This document shows positions 54,779 to 63,111 of a DNA stretch of 64,000 bases, piece after piece; positions within the stretch are counted from its first letter, which is position 1, and each line of letters opens with the position of its first letter. The DNA is from Deltaproteobacteria bacterium (GTDB lineage Bacteria; Myxococcota_A; UBA9042; DTJE01): NCBI GenBank assembly GCA_029555025.1, contig JAKPTZ010000051.1:62001-126000 (forward strand), written 5' to 3'. A program made the translations under genes and the position numbers. Below the pieces are notes generated by a model that was given only the letters and a program-made list of their open reading frames with translations, ran no database searches and was not told where the DNA came from.

Positions 54779-56647
54779 ATGAAAAGAGTCCCTGGAATTT
54801 TGTTTCTCTGTCTGGCAGGCATGATGACTTTCATGGCGGCCTGTGCCGGTTCGACCGATCAGCAGGACGTCATCAACCAGGACGACCTGGGTTATGACAC
54901 GGCTCCGGAACCGGTCGCAAAAATTGTGGTTACACCAAACCCGCTTGACCTGGATTTTGTCCCGGTCGGGGTGATTCCAGCCCGGGAGAATCTGACCATT
55001 CACAATCCCGGCTTGAAGGAACTGGAAATTTTCAAAGTTGAAGGCCTCGCTTATTCGGAAGGATTTTCTTTCGTCTGGCCCTGCCGGCGATATGCCGATT
55101 CGACTATTCCGGACGCCTGGGCAACCGACAAGGACGCCAGCATTCCAGTTTCCGTGTCCTACCGGGAGGCGGACCTGTTTACTTTGGATTCAACCGTATG
55201 CGCGGAAGCGGTCGTGATCAATCCTGGAAACTCGATTGATATTCCTGTCTTCTATACCGCCACAAAACCCACTCCTGCGATGTTCCAGTTTCGTTTCCAC
55301 AGCAATGATCCGGACTATGACAGCACCGTTGGCGAGGCCTTCACGGTCACGGTCCAGGCCAACATGAGCGGACCGTGCATCCAGGTCATGCCGAATCCGA
55401 TTGAATTCGGTTCGACCATTGCAGCGACCGGCGTCAAGGGCGTTCCGGTCACCATCACGAGCTGCGGCGACGAACCGCTTGAAATCACGGCTATCCGCAT
55501 GGATGGCGATAACTGTGCGGAATTCAGCTTCGACCTTACCGGAACGGGCGAGTTCGACAGCACGAACCCGCTGGTCATCCAGCCCGGTCTTTCAACCAGC
55601 GTCATCGCGAAATACACCCCGGCCGATGTCAGCCCCAAGGACTCGGACAAAATGTTCATTCCCGACGAGTGCCTCATGGTGGTTGATAACAATTCAGCCA
55701 GGCTGTCGGTCGAGATTCCGATGTCCGGCATTGGCACCGAGGCGGAATGCGCCGTTTGCCGGTTCCAGATGATGGAAGGCGATGTCCAGCTTGCCGAAAA
55801 CGCCGAGGTACTGCCCCAGGTCATCATCAAGATGGTGAACAACAGTTATGATCCGACCATTGGCGGCGGCATCAAGTCTTACGACTGGACGGTCAGGCAA
55901 CCAAACGAATCGGCCCAGGTATTCAATCCCGCTTCGACATGGAAGGATCCGACCTTCCAGCCAAACATTGTTGGCGATTACGAATTCTGTCTTGAAGTGT
56001 TTAACAACGACGGTTGTTCCGACAGTTGCTGCAAATCGATTCAGGTCGTTCCACCGGGTGGCCTTCACATCGAACTGACCTGGAATACGCCGTCCGACCC
56101 GGATCAGACGGATGAGTGCGAACTTACTGTCAATTGCGGCGCCGACCTTGACCTGCACATCGTTCATCCCCTTGCAGCCCCGGAAGGCGGGATTATTGAT
56201 CCGGAAACGGGATCACGTTACGGATTCTTCGACCCCAGGTGGGACTGCATCGGCTGGATGAATCCACATCCAACGTGGGATGACGACAATCCGGGTGACC
56301 CGCTGTACCAACCCAACTTCGACCTTGACGACACCGACGGCGCCGGCCCGGAAAACTTCACGTACCCCAGGCCGGATCCCAAGTACTCGACGACACACCC
56401 GAACTGCTACAAGGTTGGCGTCCACTACTACGATGACCACACGTTCGGCAAGTCGTACCCGACTGTGAAGATATTCATCAACGGCGAGGAACCGATTTCG
56501 GTCACGCTTGAATCGGGCATGACGATGCTGGATATGTGGGACGTCGGCCGCATCTGCTACTACGACGACGCCCAACCCTTCTTTGAAAGGAAAAATGGCG
56601 ATGGAACGCCCCACGTCATCCAGAACTACGTGGTGCAGTGGTTCTAG
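54779..56647 (+). CDS. surface lipoprotein with ASH-like and PKD-like domains
   Basis: 622 residues. ATG 54779 after AAGGA. Lipobox MAACAGS near residue 24. Two choice-of-anchor/ASH (SPD-2, hydin-like) beta-sandwich domains follow (VVTPNPLDLDFVPVGVI; later QVMPNPIEFGSTI, PVTITSCGDEPLEI). A PKD-like domain comes next (QVFNPASTWKDPTF, GDYEFCLEVFNNDGC), then an Asp/Pro/Tyr-rich C-terminal part with several Cys, for example CGADLDLHIVHP. It looks like a large surface adhesin or scaffold. G+C seems lower than in the neighbours. The partner is unknown. Confidence 0.75.
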   Translation: MKRVPGILFLCLAGMMTFMAACAGSTDQQDVINQDDLGYDTAPEPVAKIVVTPNPLDLDFVPVGVIPARENLTIHNPGLKELEIFKVEGLAYSEGFSFVWPCRRYADSTIPDAWATDKDASIPVSVSYREADLFTLDSTVCAEAVVINPGNSIDIPVFYTATKPTPAMFQFRFHSNDPDYDSTVGEAFTVTVQANMSGPCIQVMPNPIEFGSTIAATGVKGVPVTITSCGDEPLEITAIRMDGDNCAEFSFDLTGTGEFDSTNPLVIQPGLSTSVIAKYTPADVSPKDSDKMFIPDECLMVVDNNSARLSVEIPMSGIGTEAECAVCRFQMMEGDVQLAENAEVLPQVIIKMVNNSYDPTIGGGIKSYDWTVRQPNESAQVFNPASTWKDPTFQPNIVGDYEFCLEVFNNDGCSDSCCKSIQVVPPGGLHIELTWNTPSDPDQTDECELTVNCGADLDLHIVHPLAAPEGGIIDPETGSRYGFFDPRWDCIGWMNPHPTWDDDNPGDPLYQPNFDLDDTDGAGPENFTYPRPDPKYSTTHPNCYKVGVHYYDDHTFGKSYPTVKIFINGEEPISVTLESGMTMLDMWDVGRICYYDDAQPFFERKNGDGTPHVIQNYVVQWF

Positions 56648-56721
56648 AAATCCCGACATGACCTGACCGGCTCAATGTTTCATCCAAATGAATGACAGGA
56701 CTGCCGTTGTCCGCGCCAGGC

Positions 56722-56750
56722 TTGACATCGGACGGGCTGTAATACATAGT
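56722..56750 (+). promoter_or_regulatory. sigma70 promoter of the metal operon
   Basis: A perfect TTGACA (56722-56727) with a -10 such as CATAGT (56745-56750, 17-base spacer). The -10 lies inside the palindromic operator, so bound repressor would block RNA polymerase. Confidence 0.6.
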
Positions 56751-56756
56751 ATTACA
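56738..56756. promoter_or_regulatory. perfect 19-bp palindromic operator, TGTAATAC-ATA-GTATTACA
   Basis: Two 8-base arms in perfect inverted symmetry around ATA, placed over the -10 of the operon and 24 bases before the RHH regulator start. This fits binding of the dimeric/tetrameric ribbon-helix-helix protein encoded next. The site is found directly in the sequence; the regulator match is inference. Confidence 0.7.
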
Positions 56757-56779
56757 CCACTTCCGGAGGGGACTCCGAC

Positions 56780-57064
56780 ATGGAAAAGTCCGACGTCATC
56801 ACGTTCAAGGTGGATGGCGAACTGAAAGACGCGCTGAACCGAATGAAGAACCGTTCGGAATTCATCAGGTCGGCACTGATGGCGGCTCTGGACGGCACAT
56901 GTCCGCTTTGCCGCGGTTCCGGCACGCTGACGCCACGCCAGATGACCCACTGGCAGAGGTTTTCGATGGCGCACCACATCAGCGAGTGCGGGGAATGCCA
57001 TGGAATCGTGATCGAATGCGGCGATGCGAACGACGACGAATCCTGTATTGGAGGTCACCCGTGA
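56780..57064 (+). CDS. ribbon-helix-helix metal-responsive regulator with Cys/His tail
   Basis: 94 residues. ATG 56780 follows GGAGG. Residues 5-37 are a CopG/NikR-type ribbon-helix-helix (VITFKVDGELKDALN, then NRSEFIRSALMAAL). The rest is a probable metal-binding domain: C41PLC44, H57, H65-H66, C70GEC73H74, C80. CxxC plus CxxCH suggests zinc. It is the first gene of a metal-transport operon, its stop shares a GTGA with the ZnuA-like start, and a perfect palindrome covers its promoter. Together this points to a zinc-sensing self-repressor distinct from Zur (Fur family). It lacks the ACT-like domain of NikR. Binding and metal identity are inferred. Confidence 0.82.
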   Translation: MEKSDVITFKVDGELKDALNRMKNRSEFIRSALMAALDGTCPLCRGSGTLTPRQMTHWQRFSMAHHISECGECHGIVIECGDANDDESCIGGHP

Positions 57065-58146
57065 AAAGGCGGTTTTTTCAGGCCCTGCTGGTGTCAGCGA
57101 TCGTTATGATCCCGGCGTTTTCCCACGCGCTTGAAGGAAGGACCAAGGTTCTTTCGACGACTTTTCCCATCTGGCTGCTTACCGGAATTGTCACCGTCGG
57201 CGATGCCGGGATTTCGAACGACCTGCTCATCGCGCCTTCCATGGGATGTCCGCACGACTACTCGGTCACGCCGAACGACCTTTCCAGGATGGCCGCGGCC
57301 GACGTGATCATCATCAATGGACTTGGAATGGACGATTCGCTGGTTCAGGGCAAGAACCGGGCTTCCGGCGGCAAGGCCGTCGTTATCGATTCTTCCAGCG
57401 GTATCCAGGGCGTCATGGATTACTCACACGGCGAAGGCGCCCGCAAAACCGTCGCCCATCATGACAAGACGGCCGGCGACAAGACTGGACATGAAGGACA
57501 CCACCACGAGGATCATTTTGGCGCCGGGCACCATGAGTGCCCGCATTATGCCGAACACCATGGGAACGACGGCAGGCAGGACGACGCTGCCGGACACGCG
57601 CATGAAGCCGGCCACGTCCACAAGGGAACCAACCCCCACTTGTTCGCAAGCCCTTTGATGGCAGCCAGGATTGCAAGGAACATCGCAAGGGAACTTGGGT
57701 CGATCCGACCTTCGTCAAAGGATCTGTACGAACGAAACGCGACCGCTTTCGAGGCCAGGATGAACAGGCTGACGGCCGATTTCCAGGCAGCCGTCAAAAG
57801 ACTGAAGAACGTAAGGATTGTGACCCAGCACGGGGCCTTCGATTATCTGGCCAGGGACGTCGGGCTGCAGATAACGGCCTTCGTACAGGATCATCCCGGC
57901 TACGAACCGTCGGCCGCCGAGATGCTTGCCCTGACAAAAACCATCCGGGCCGGCGGCGCCGGGGCAATCTTTGTCGAGCCTCAGTACCCGCAGAAGGTTC
58001 CGCGGGCCCTGGCGGCCGAAGCCGGCATTCCGGTCGGACTGCTGGATCCGGTGGCAACCGGGCCGGCCGGGGCCGGAACCGATTATTACGAAAAGGTCAT
58101 GCGGCAGAATATCACCGCGCTGGAGAAGACACTTGGAACCCGCTGA
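57061..58146 (+). CDS. znuA: ZnuA-like zinc-binding protein with His-rich loop
   Basis: 361 residues from GTG 57061. A signal peptide (RFFQALLVSAIVMIPAFSHA) without lipobox, so probably a free periplasmic protein. Cluster A-I binding features: PHDYSVTPNDL (first His), a long His/Asp/Glu-rich loop of about 60 residues (with GHEGHHHEDHFGAGHHECPH in it), NPHLFASP, TQHGAFDYLARDVG (third His) and the C-terminal Asp in LLDPVA. Captures zinc for the ABC transporter. The loop is long, as in high-affinity zinc systems. Manganese cannot be excluded on sequence alone. Confidence 0.87.
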   Translation: MKRRFFQALLVSAIVMIPAFSHALEGRTKVLSTTFPIWLLTGIVTVGDAGISNDLLIAPSMGCPHDYSVTPNDLSRMAAADVIIINGLGMDDSLVQGKNRASGGKAVVIDSSSGIQGVMDYSHGEGARKTVAHHDKTAGDKTGHEGHHHEDHFGAGHHECPHYAEHHGNDGRQDDAAGHAHEAGHVHKGTNPHLFASPLMAARIARNIARELGSIRPSSKDLYERNATAFEARMNRLTADFQAAVKRLKNVRIVTQHGAFDYLARDVGLQITAFVQDHPGYEPSAAEMLALTKTIRAGGAGAIFVEPQYPQKVPRALAAEAGIPVGLLDPVATGPAGAGTDYYEKVMRQNITALEKTLGTR

Positions 58147-58969
58147 ATGCACCGACTGCGGTCAGAAGCGCGGCGACCTCTGCCGCCACGACCCGAAGAC
58201 GACGGCGATCTGCTTTGACGATGTTTCGGTCAACTTCGGCGGCGTCCAGGTTCTTGACTCCGTGACCGCAAGGATCCCGCGTGGCGGCTGCACGTGCATA
58301 GTCGGGCCGAACGGTGCCGGAAAGACCACGCTTCTGATGACCCTGCTTGGAAAGATCAGCCATTCCGGTGCCGTCAGGATCGGCAGCACCCCGGACGGCC
58401 GGGCCGCCAGGGTCGGGTACGTGCCGCAGCGCCTTGCATTTGACCGGGGAATGCCGCTTACGGTGATGGAATTTCTTGCAATGGGTTCACAGCGCAGGCC
58501 CCTGTGGCTCGGAATTTCCAGCGATATCCGAGAACGGGCGACCCGGCTTCTGGAAATGGTCGGGGCGGGCGCTTTGGCCCGGCGCAGAGTCGGGGCTCTC
58601 TCCGGCGGCGAACTGCAAAGAGTCCTGCTTGCACTGGCGTTTCAGCAGGATCCGGATCTGCTGATTCTTGACGAACCGGCCGCCGGCGTGGATTTCAGGG
58701 GAGGCCAGATCTTCTGCGAACTGCTTGAAAACCTGCGGGCCGAGCACGGCTTCACGCAGGTCATGGTAACGCACGACCTGGGCCTTGCCGCAAGCCACGC
58801 AACATACGCCATCCTGTTGAACGGACGCGTTATCGCGGAAGGTAATCCAACTGTAACGCTTAACCCGGAAAATCTTACCCGGGCTTTCGGAACGCATATG
58901 GGCGGGGCCGTCATCGGTCCGCTGTCGCATTCGTGCGGATGTGAAGGAACGGGGGCTGGCAATGCCTGA
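58133..58969 (+). CDS. znuC: ZnuC-like ABC ATPase with N-terminal Cys/His knuckle
   Basis: 278 residues from TTG 58133 after GGAG; no ATG or GTG start upstream of the ATPase core is in frame. ABC motifs: GPNGAGKTTLL (Walker A), LSGGELQRVLLA (signature), LLILDEPAAGVD (Walker B) and the switch His (VTHDLG). The N-terminus carries CTDCGQKRGDLCRH (residues 6-19), a possible small metal site not expected in ZnuC. It overlaps the znuA end by 14 bases. Confidence 0.85.
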   Translation: MEPAECTDCGQKRGDLCRHDPKTTAICFDDVSVNFGGVQVLDSVTARIPRGGCTCIVGPNGAGKTTLLMTLLGKISHSGAVRIGSTPDGRAARVGYVPQRLAFDRGMPLTVMEFLAMGSQRRPLWLGISSDIRERATRLLEMVGAGALARRRVGALSGGELQRVLLALAFQQDPDLLILDEPAAGVDFRGGQIFCELLENLRAEHGFTQVMVTHDLGLAASHATYAILLNGRVIAEGNPTVTLNPENLTRAFGTHMGGAVIGPLSHSCGCEGTGAGNA

Positions 58970-59828
58970 CTTGAGCCCGATTCTTGCCGTCATCGGCGCC
59001 CTGATACCGCTTGAGTGCATGCAGGCCGGCTTCATGCAACGAGCCATGCTGGGACTTCTGCTGCTCGCGCCCATGACTGCTGCCATGGGCGTCCAGGTCA
59101 TCAACCTTCGGATGGCCTTCTTTTCGGACGCGATAAGCCATTCCGCATTCGCCGGGATCGCCCTGGGCGCGCTGTTTTCGGTGCATCCGCACTGGTCTAT
59201 GCCGCTGCTCGGGGTTGCCGTCGGCATCGGAATAGTGGCCATCGGACGACATTCGATGCTGTCGTCGGACACCGTCATCGGTGTGTTCTTCGCGGCGGTC
59301 ACCGCCGGGGGAATCGCGCTTGTCAGCAGGGATCCTTCCCTTGCCAGGGACACCCAGATTTTCCTTTACGGCGACATCCTGACCATCGCGGACGTTGATC
59401 TGCTTCAACTTGGCGGACTTCTGCTCCTGTTTTCGGCTTTCCAGATTCTTGCGTTCAACCGGATTCTTTACATCTGCATCAACCCCGACCTGGCCGAAGT
59501 CCACCGCGTGAAAGTCTGGGCATACCAATACGTGTTCGCGGCGCTCCTGGCGCTTGTCGTCATCTTTTCCGTGTGGGCCATGGGTGTCCTGCTGGTGACC
59601 GCGATGCTCATCGTTCCGGCGGCCACGGCCCGCAACCTTGCAAGGTCAAGCGGAACCATGTTCTGGTGGGCCGTCGGAATCAGCGTTTCTTCGGCTGTCG
59701 GCGGACTGCTGCTTTCCGCGCATCAGTCGATCAGGACGGCAACCGGCGCGACAATCATCCTGATTTCATTTACATGGTTTCTGGTAAGCTTCGTGCCTGT
59801 CGCGCTTCGAAAGGAAAAGGCCCGATGA
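58962..59828 (+). CDS. znuB: ZnuB-like ABC permease
   Basis: 288 residues. ATG 58962 overlaps the ATPase stop by 8 bases (ATGCCTGA). Eight or so membrane helices with the family region VINLRMAFFSDAISHSAFAG, the ATPase-contact site ALGALF. Member of the ABC-3 family that also includes manganese permeases. Forms the channel with the ZnuC-like subunit. Confidence 0.88.
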   Translation: MPDLSPILAVIGALIPLECMQAGFMQRAMLGLLLLAPMTAAMGVQVINLRMAFFSDAISHSAFAGIALGALFSVHPHWSMPLLGVAVGIGIVAIGRHSMLSSDTVIGVFFAAVTAGGIALVSRDPSLARDTQIFLYGDILTIADVDLLQLGGLLLLFSAFQILAFNRILYICINPDLAEVHRVKVWAYQYVFAALLALVVIFSVWAMGVLLVTAMLIVPAATARNLARSSGTMFWWAVGISVSSAVGGLLLSAHQSIRTATGATIILISFTWFLVSFVPVALRKEKAR

Positions 59829-60952
59829 AAGCAAAAGTCCGACCGATCGGAATGCGGTCGTTCATTTTCGAAACACTGTTCCTTGTCGCCACCGTCACCC
59901 TGTTCTTCGCGGGACAGGCGATGGAATCGATGCGGACGCTTTCGCTGATCTTCGCAAGCATCGTCCTGGAGGCCGTGCCATTCATGCTTCTGGGCGCCGT
60001 CGTCGGCGGGCTGCTTGAAACCTTCGTCAGCCGCGAAAGAATCGCGTCGCTGCTTCCCCGTAAACGCTGGAAAACGGTTCTGATTGCGGCCGGCCTGGGG
60101 GTCATCTTCCCGGTGTGCGAATGCGCAATCGTTCCGATTGTCAGAAGGCTCTCAAGAAAGGGCCTGCCGATGGCGGGGGCCGTCGCGTACCTGCTTGGGG
60201 GACCGATCGCGAACCCAATCGTGGCCGGTTCGACGCTGGTCGCATACAAACTGGAATGGCCGATGATGGCGGCAAGATTCATCGGCGGCTACCTGATTGC
60301 GGTTGCCATCGGTCTTGCCATGGATCGCATTTTCAGGAAAAGGCAGGCTTTCGTCGATGACGTCGCGATGCCTGGCGCCGGCGCGGCCGGATGCGCGTGC
60401 GGCCACGACCACGACCACCAGGACGAACACGATGGCGAAAGCGGCCACGAACACGACCATGAGCATGAAGGCGGTCAGACATGCGCCTGCGGCCACCATC
60501 ACGCAGCGCCGAAGGGCCCGCGTTTTATTGACAAAATGCGTGCCGCCATGCTGCACGCGGCCGACGATTTCCTTGGGGTTGGCCATTACCTTGTGATCGG
60601 CGCGTTCATCGCGGCCATTGCCCAGACGTACATCGATCGCACGGTATTCACGCAGATCTTCCAGATTCCGGTTCTTTCGATCCTGATGATGATGGCGCTC
60701 GCGATCCTTTTGAACCTGTGCTCGGAGGCCGACGCATTCATCGCGGCATCCTTCCGTGGAATCATGCCCATGTCGGCGCAACTCGCCTTCCTTCTTACAG
60801 GTCCGATGTTCGACCTCAAACTGCTGCTGATGTACCAGGGACTTTTCCGCAAGAGGGCGATCGCGGCCCTGGCATCCCTGATCCTTGTTTCGGCCGCGCT
60901 TGTCTCGATTGCGGCCCATTACAGCGGCTTCTTCACGAAGGTGATGCCATGA
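59825..60952 (+). CDS. DUF318/YraQ-type permease with His-rich loop
   Basis: 375 residues. ATG 59825 overlaps the preceding stop by 4 bases. Two membrane bundles are joined by a cytoplasmic or periplasmic loop rich in His and Asp/Glu (HDHDHQDEHDGESGHEHDHE and CACGHHH). Signature VFPVCECAIVPIVRRLSRKG with the Cys-Glu-Cys and LLGGPIANPIVAGSTL, typical of the DUF318/ArsP-like group. The family exports or moves metal-related solutes in proposals; the direction is not known. It pairs in many genomes with the next gene. Confidence 0.8.
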   Translation: MKAKVRPIGMRSFIFETLFLVATVTLFFAGQAMESMRTLSLIFASIVLEAVPFMLLGAVVGGLLETFVSRERIASLLPRKRWKTVLIAAGLGVIFPVCECAIVPIVRRLSRKGLPMAGAVAYLLGGPIANPIVAGSTLVAYKLEWPMMAARFIGGYLIAVAIGLAMDRIFRKRQAFVDDVAMPGAGAAGCACGHDHDHQDEHDGESGHEHDHEHEGGQTCACGHHHAAPKGPRFIDKMRAAMLHAADDFLGVGHYLVIGAFIAAIAQTYIDRTVFTQIFQIPVLSILMMMALAILLNLCSEADAFIAASFRGIMPMSAQLAFLLTGPMFDLKLLLMYQGLFRKRAIAALASLILVSAALVSIAAHYSGFFTKVMP

Positions 60953-61965
60953 AGTCGCTGATTGCATTCATCTTCGCGCGTGCCAGAGTCATTGTTTTCT
61001 TCATCTGGGTATATGCCCTGATCGAGCTTCTTCAGGGTGGGCGTTACCTGACCTTCCTGCGACCGGAATTCGGCTATGTGCTTGGCGCGGCGCTTGCCAT
61101 GTTCCTGGCGGTAATGATCGCCGAGATGGGGCGCGAACCGGGCGACCGACTTCACTGGTCGGCCTTCCAGCGCCCACTGATACTGCTGATTCCGCTTCTT
61201 TTCCTGCTGAACGCCCAGGGCGCGTCACTCGACTACTACACTTTCAACAAACGATTCACGGGAACTGCCGGGATGGCGGTCAATGTGGAACCTTCTGACG
61301 ATTCGGGCGTCCCCGCGGGCGGCCGGGCGGCCGTTGACAACGGCCAGGCCGGGGAAGCCGGCACCGTTTCGGCTGACGACGCGGACGTTCCCTCTTCCCT
61401 GAACCCGTCAAAGACCGACCGGATAAGGTTCAGCCGCAAGTGGAACCAGGACGGGACACCGGGCAACGCTTCAGGCACCCCGTCAACCGGATCCGGGACG
61501 GACGTCGAGGCCGGCTCCCAGCCGCCACAGCAGCCACCGCACGAACCTGGCACGCTTCCTGAAGATCAACGCCCGAAGGGCGACAACGACGACGAAGCTG
61601 ACGACGACGGCACGCCGGACGTAATCGAAACGGCCCTGACATCGCTTTACGAGACGCCCAAGCTTTTCGAGGGCAAGCAGGTATCAGTGATTGGCATGGT
61701 CGACACGAACGAAGACATCGCGCGCCAGTTCGGCGACCGGGCAAAAGTCCTCTTCAGGTTCCTGATTTCATGCTGCGCGGCCGATGCCCAGCCGATCGCC
61801 CTGATTTTTGAAACAAAACAGTCCACGACCATCAAGGGTGAAAACGTCTGGATTCGCGTAAGCGGAAAATTCACCCTTCATAAAAAGGACGGCCGCACCA
61901 TCCCCGTGATCCGTGAAGCCTCCTTGAGCACCGTCCCCAGACCGGCGAACGAATACCTCTACTAG
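60949..61965 (+). CDS. DUF1980/TIGR03943-type partner of the permease
   Basis: 338 residues. ATG 60949 overlaps by 4 bases (ATGA). Two or three membrane helices in the first 90 residues, then an Asp/Ser/Pro-rich low-complexity linker (about 105-210) and a C-terminal domain with LFEGKQVSVIGMVDT, VLFRFLISCCAADAQPIALI and GENVWIRVSGKF. This C-terminal domain is the DUF1980 (YcgQ) core. The double Cys (ISCC) may bind metal or be redox active. It acts with the DUF318 permease. Confidence 0.82.
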   Translation: MKSLIAFIFARARVIVFFIWVYALIELLQGGRYLTFLRPEFGYVLGAALAMFLAVMIAEMGREPGDRLHWSAFQRPLILLIPLLFLLNAQGASLDYYTFNKRFTGTAGMAVNVEPSDDSGVPAGGRAAVDNGQAGEAGTVSADDADVPSSLNPSKTDRIRFSRKWNQDGTPGNASGTPSTGSGTDVEAGSQPPQQPPHEPGTLPEDQRPKGDNDDEADDDGTPDVIETALTSLYETPKLFEGKQVSVIGMVDTNEDIARQFGDRAKVLFRFLISCCAADAQPIALIFETKQSTTIKGENVWIRVSGKFTLHKKDGRTIPVIREASLSTVPRPANEYLY

Positions 61966-61967
61966 AC

Positions 61968-62055
61968 CGATGCCTTTACCGATGCCTTTTGACGATGCCT
62001 TTACCGATGCATTTTGCCGATGCATTTACCGATGCCTTCTGACGATCCCTTTCCT
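61968..62055. repeat. 25-bp tandem repeat of two CGATGC half-units
   Basis: Three 25-base units begin at 61968, 61993 and 62018. Each is CGATGCCTTTAC followed by CGATGCCTTTTGA with few changes, and a weaker seventh half-unit follows at 62043. Located directly after the DUF1980 stop. No spacer-type variation, so not a CRISPR. Confidence 0.85.
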
Positions 62056-62170
62056 GTACTGAATCGATGACCTTCATGATTGATGCGCACGATTCGCGGG
62101 GTTCCAGGTTCCCGTCCGCAGCATGGTGTCGCTCGGCAACGCCGCCGGCCTGAAGCCGAAATGCCGCGTC

Positions 62171-62998
62171 CTACTCAAGAATGGACGGGAATGCCCCGCG
62201 ATGAATCAGCGAAAGCCAGTCCATCATGATTGCGACCATGCAGTGGATGAATACCCCACCCCAGATGCTGCACGTGCGCAGTGAGAGGACGCCCAGCACA
62301 GTTCCCGCGATGATGGCACCGAAGGCCTCTGGCGCGGGCTTGGTGAAATGAATCATCAAGTACGGAAGAACCATGACCCAGACGGCCGAGGAACCCAGCT
62401 TGAACTTCATGGAATGAACCATGAATCCACGGAAGAAGAACTCAAGGCCGAAGAACTGGACACAATAAAGGAAATCCCACAGCAGCATGTCCCAGATGAA
62501 ACGGGGGTTGTGGTAAAACGGATAAGTCCTTTGAAAGGAATCGGAATAACTGACAAGAACGGTGCCCGCGGCGACCGGCAGGAACAGCAGCAGGTAAATC
62601 GGCAAGTGCTTGAAAAAGCCTTTCGGCGACAGGCCGTATTCGGAGAGTTTTTCCCGGAAGACCAGGCGGATGACCAGGGCGGGAATTACGAAGTAAAAGA
62701 ACAGGCAACCAAGCGACCAATAGGCGTTCCTGCTGATTGAAACGACGTCCAGCAGCGTGGCGCGAAGATCCCCGGGCTGCATGGAAACGACGAAATCGAT
62801 CGCATTCTGCATCACCCACTTCTGGGCAGGCCCGCCAATCACGAAGAAATTGTTCCCAAACAGAACGACGCACGCGACCAGCGCCGCGACGTTTGTCTTG
62901 AACTCCGGGGATCTATGGCGGTTCAAACCCTGACCGCGGAAATCGTCAATCGCGGTGAACTGGCCGGCAAGGAACGTGATTGCTTCCTGGATTTTCAT
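62171..62998 (-). CDS. CPBP-family (CAAX-like) membrane protein
   Basis: 275 residues. ATG 62998 opens MKIQEAITFLAGQF. About seven to eight membrane helices. The family motif EExxxR appears as LEFFFRG, with the first Glu replaced by Leu, FxxxH is kept approximately as PYLMIHF, and the later H-xxx-N appears as HCMVAIMMD, with Asp for Asn. The active-site set is thus partly changed, so protease activity is doubtful. Convergent to the metal operon. Confidence 0.75.
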   Translation of the reverse strand: MKIQEAITFLAGQFTAIDDFRGQGLNRHRSPEFKTNVAALVACVVLFGNNFFVIGGPAQKWVMQNAIDFVVSMQPGDLRATLLDVVSISRNAYWSLGCLFFYFVIPALVIRLVFREKLSEYGLSPKGFFKHLPIYLLLFLPVAAGTVLVSYSDSFQRTYPFYHNPRFIWDMLLWDFLYCVQFFGLEFFFRGFMVHSMKFKLGSSAVWVMVLPYLMIHFTKPAPEAFGAIIAGTVLGVLSLRTCSIWGGVFIHCMVAIMMDWLSLIHRGAFPSILE

Positions 62999-63111
62999 GG
63001 GACGGGATTCTAGCCTTGCGCAAGGCAAGTCGCAACAACCTTTGAAGGCGCGGACTTTGCACCGAAGCCGGTGCGGGCATAACCTTGACCCAGCTTCAGA
63101 CCGGATCGCGG

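Noticed and set aside
54524-55003. A 159-codon minus-strand frame upstream of and into the ASH lipoprotein gene
   Set aside because: Overlaps the signal peptide of a firm gene, without a ribosome site or recognisable family.
61968-62055. Possible CRISPR or transcription terminator
   Set aside because: No spacers, no stable GC stem and no T-run.
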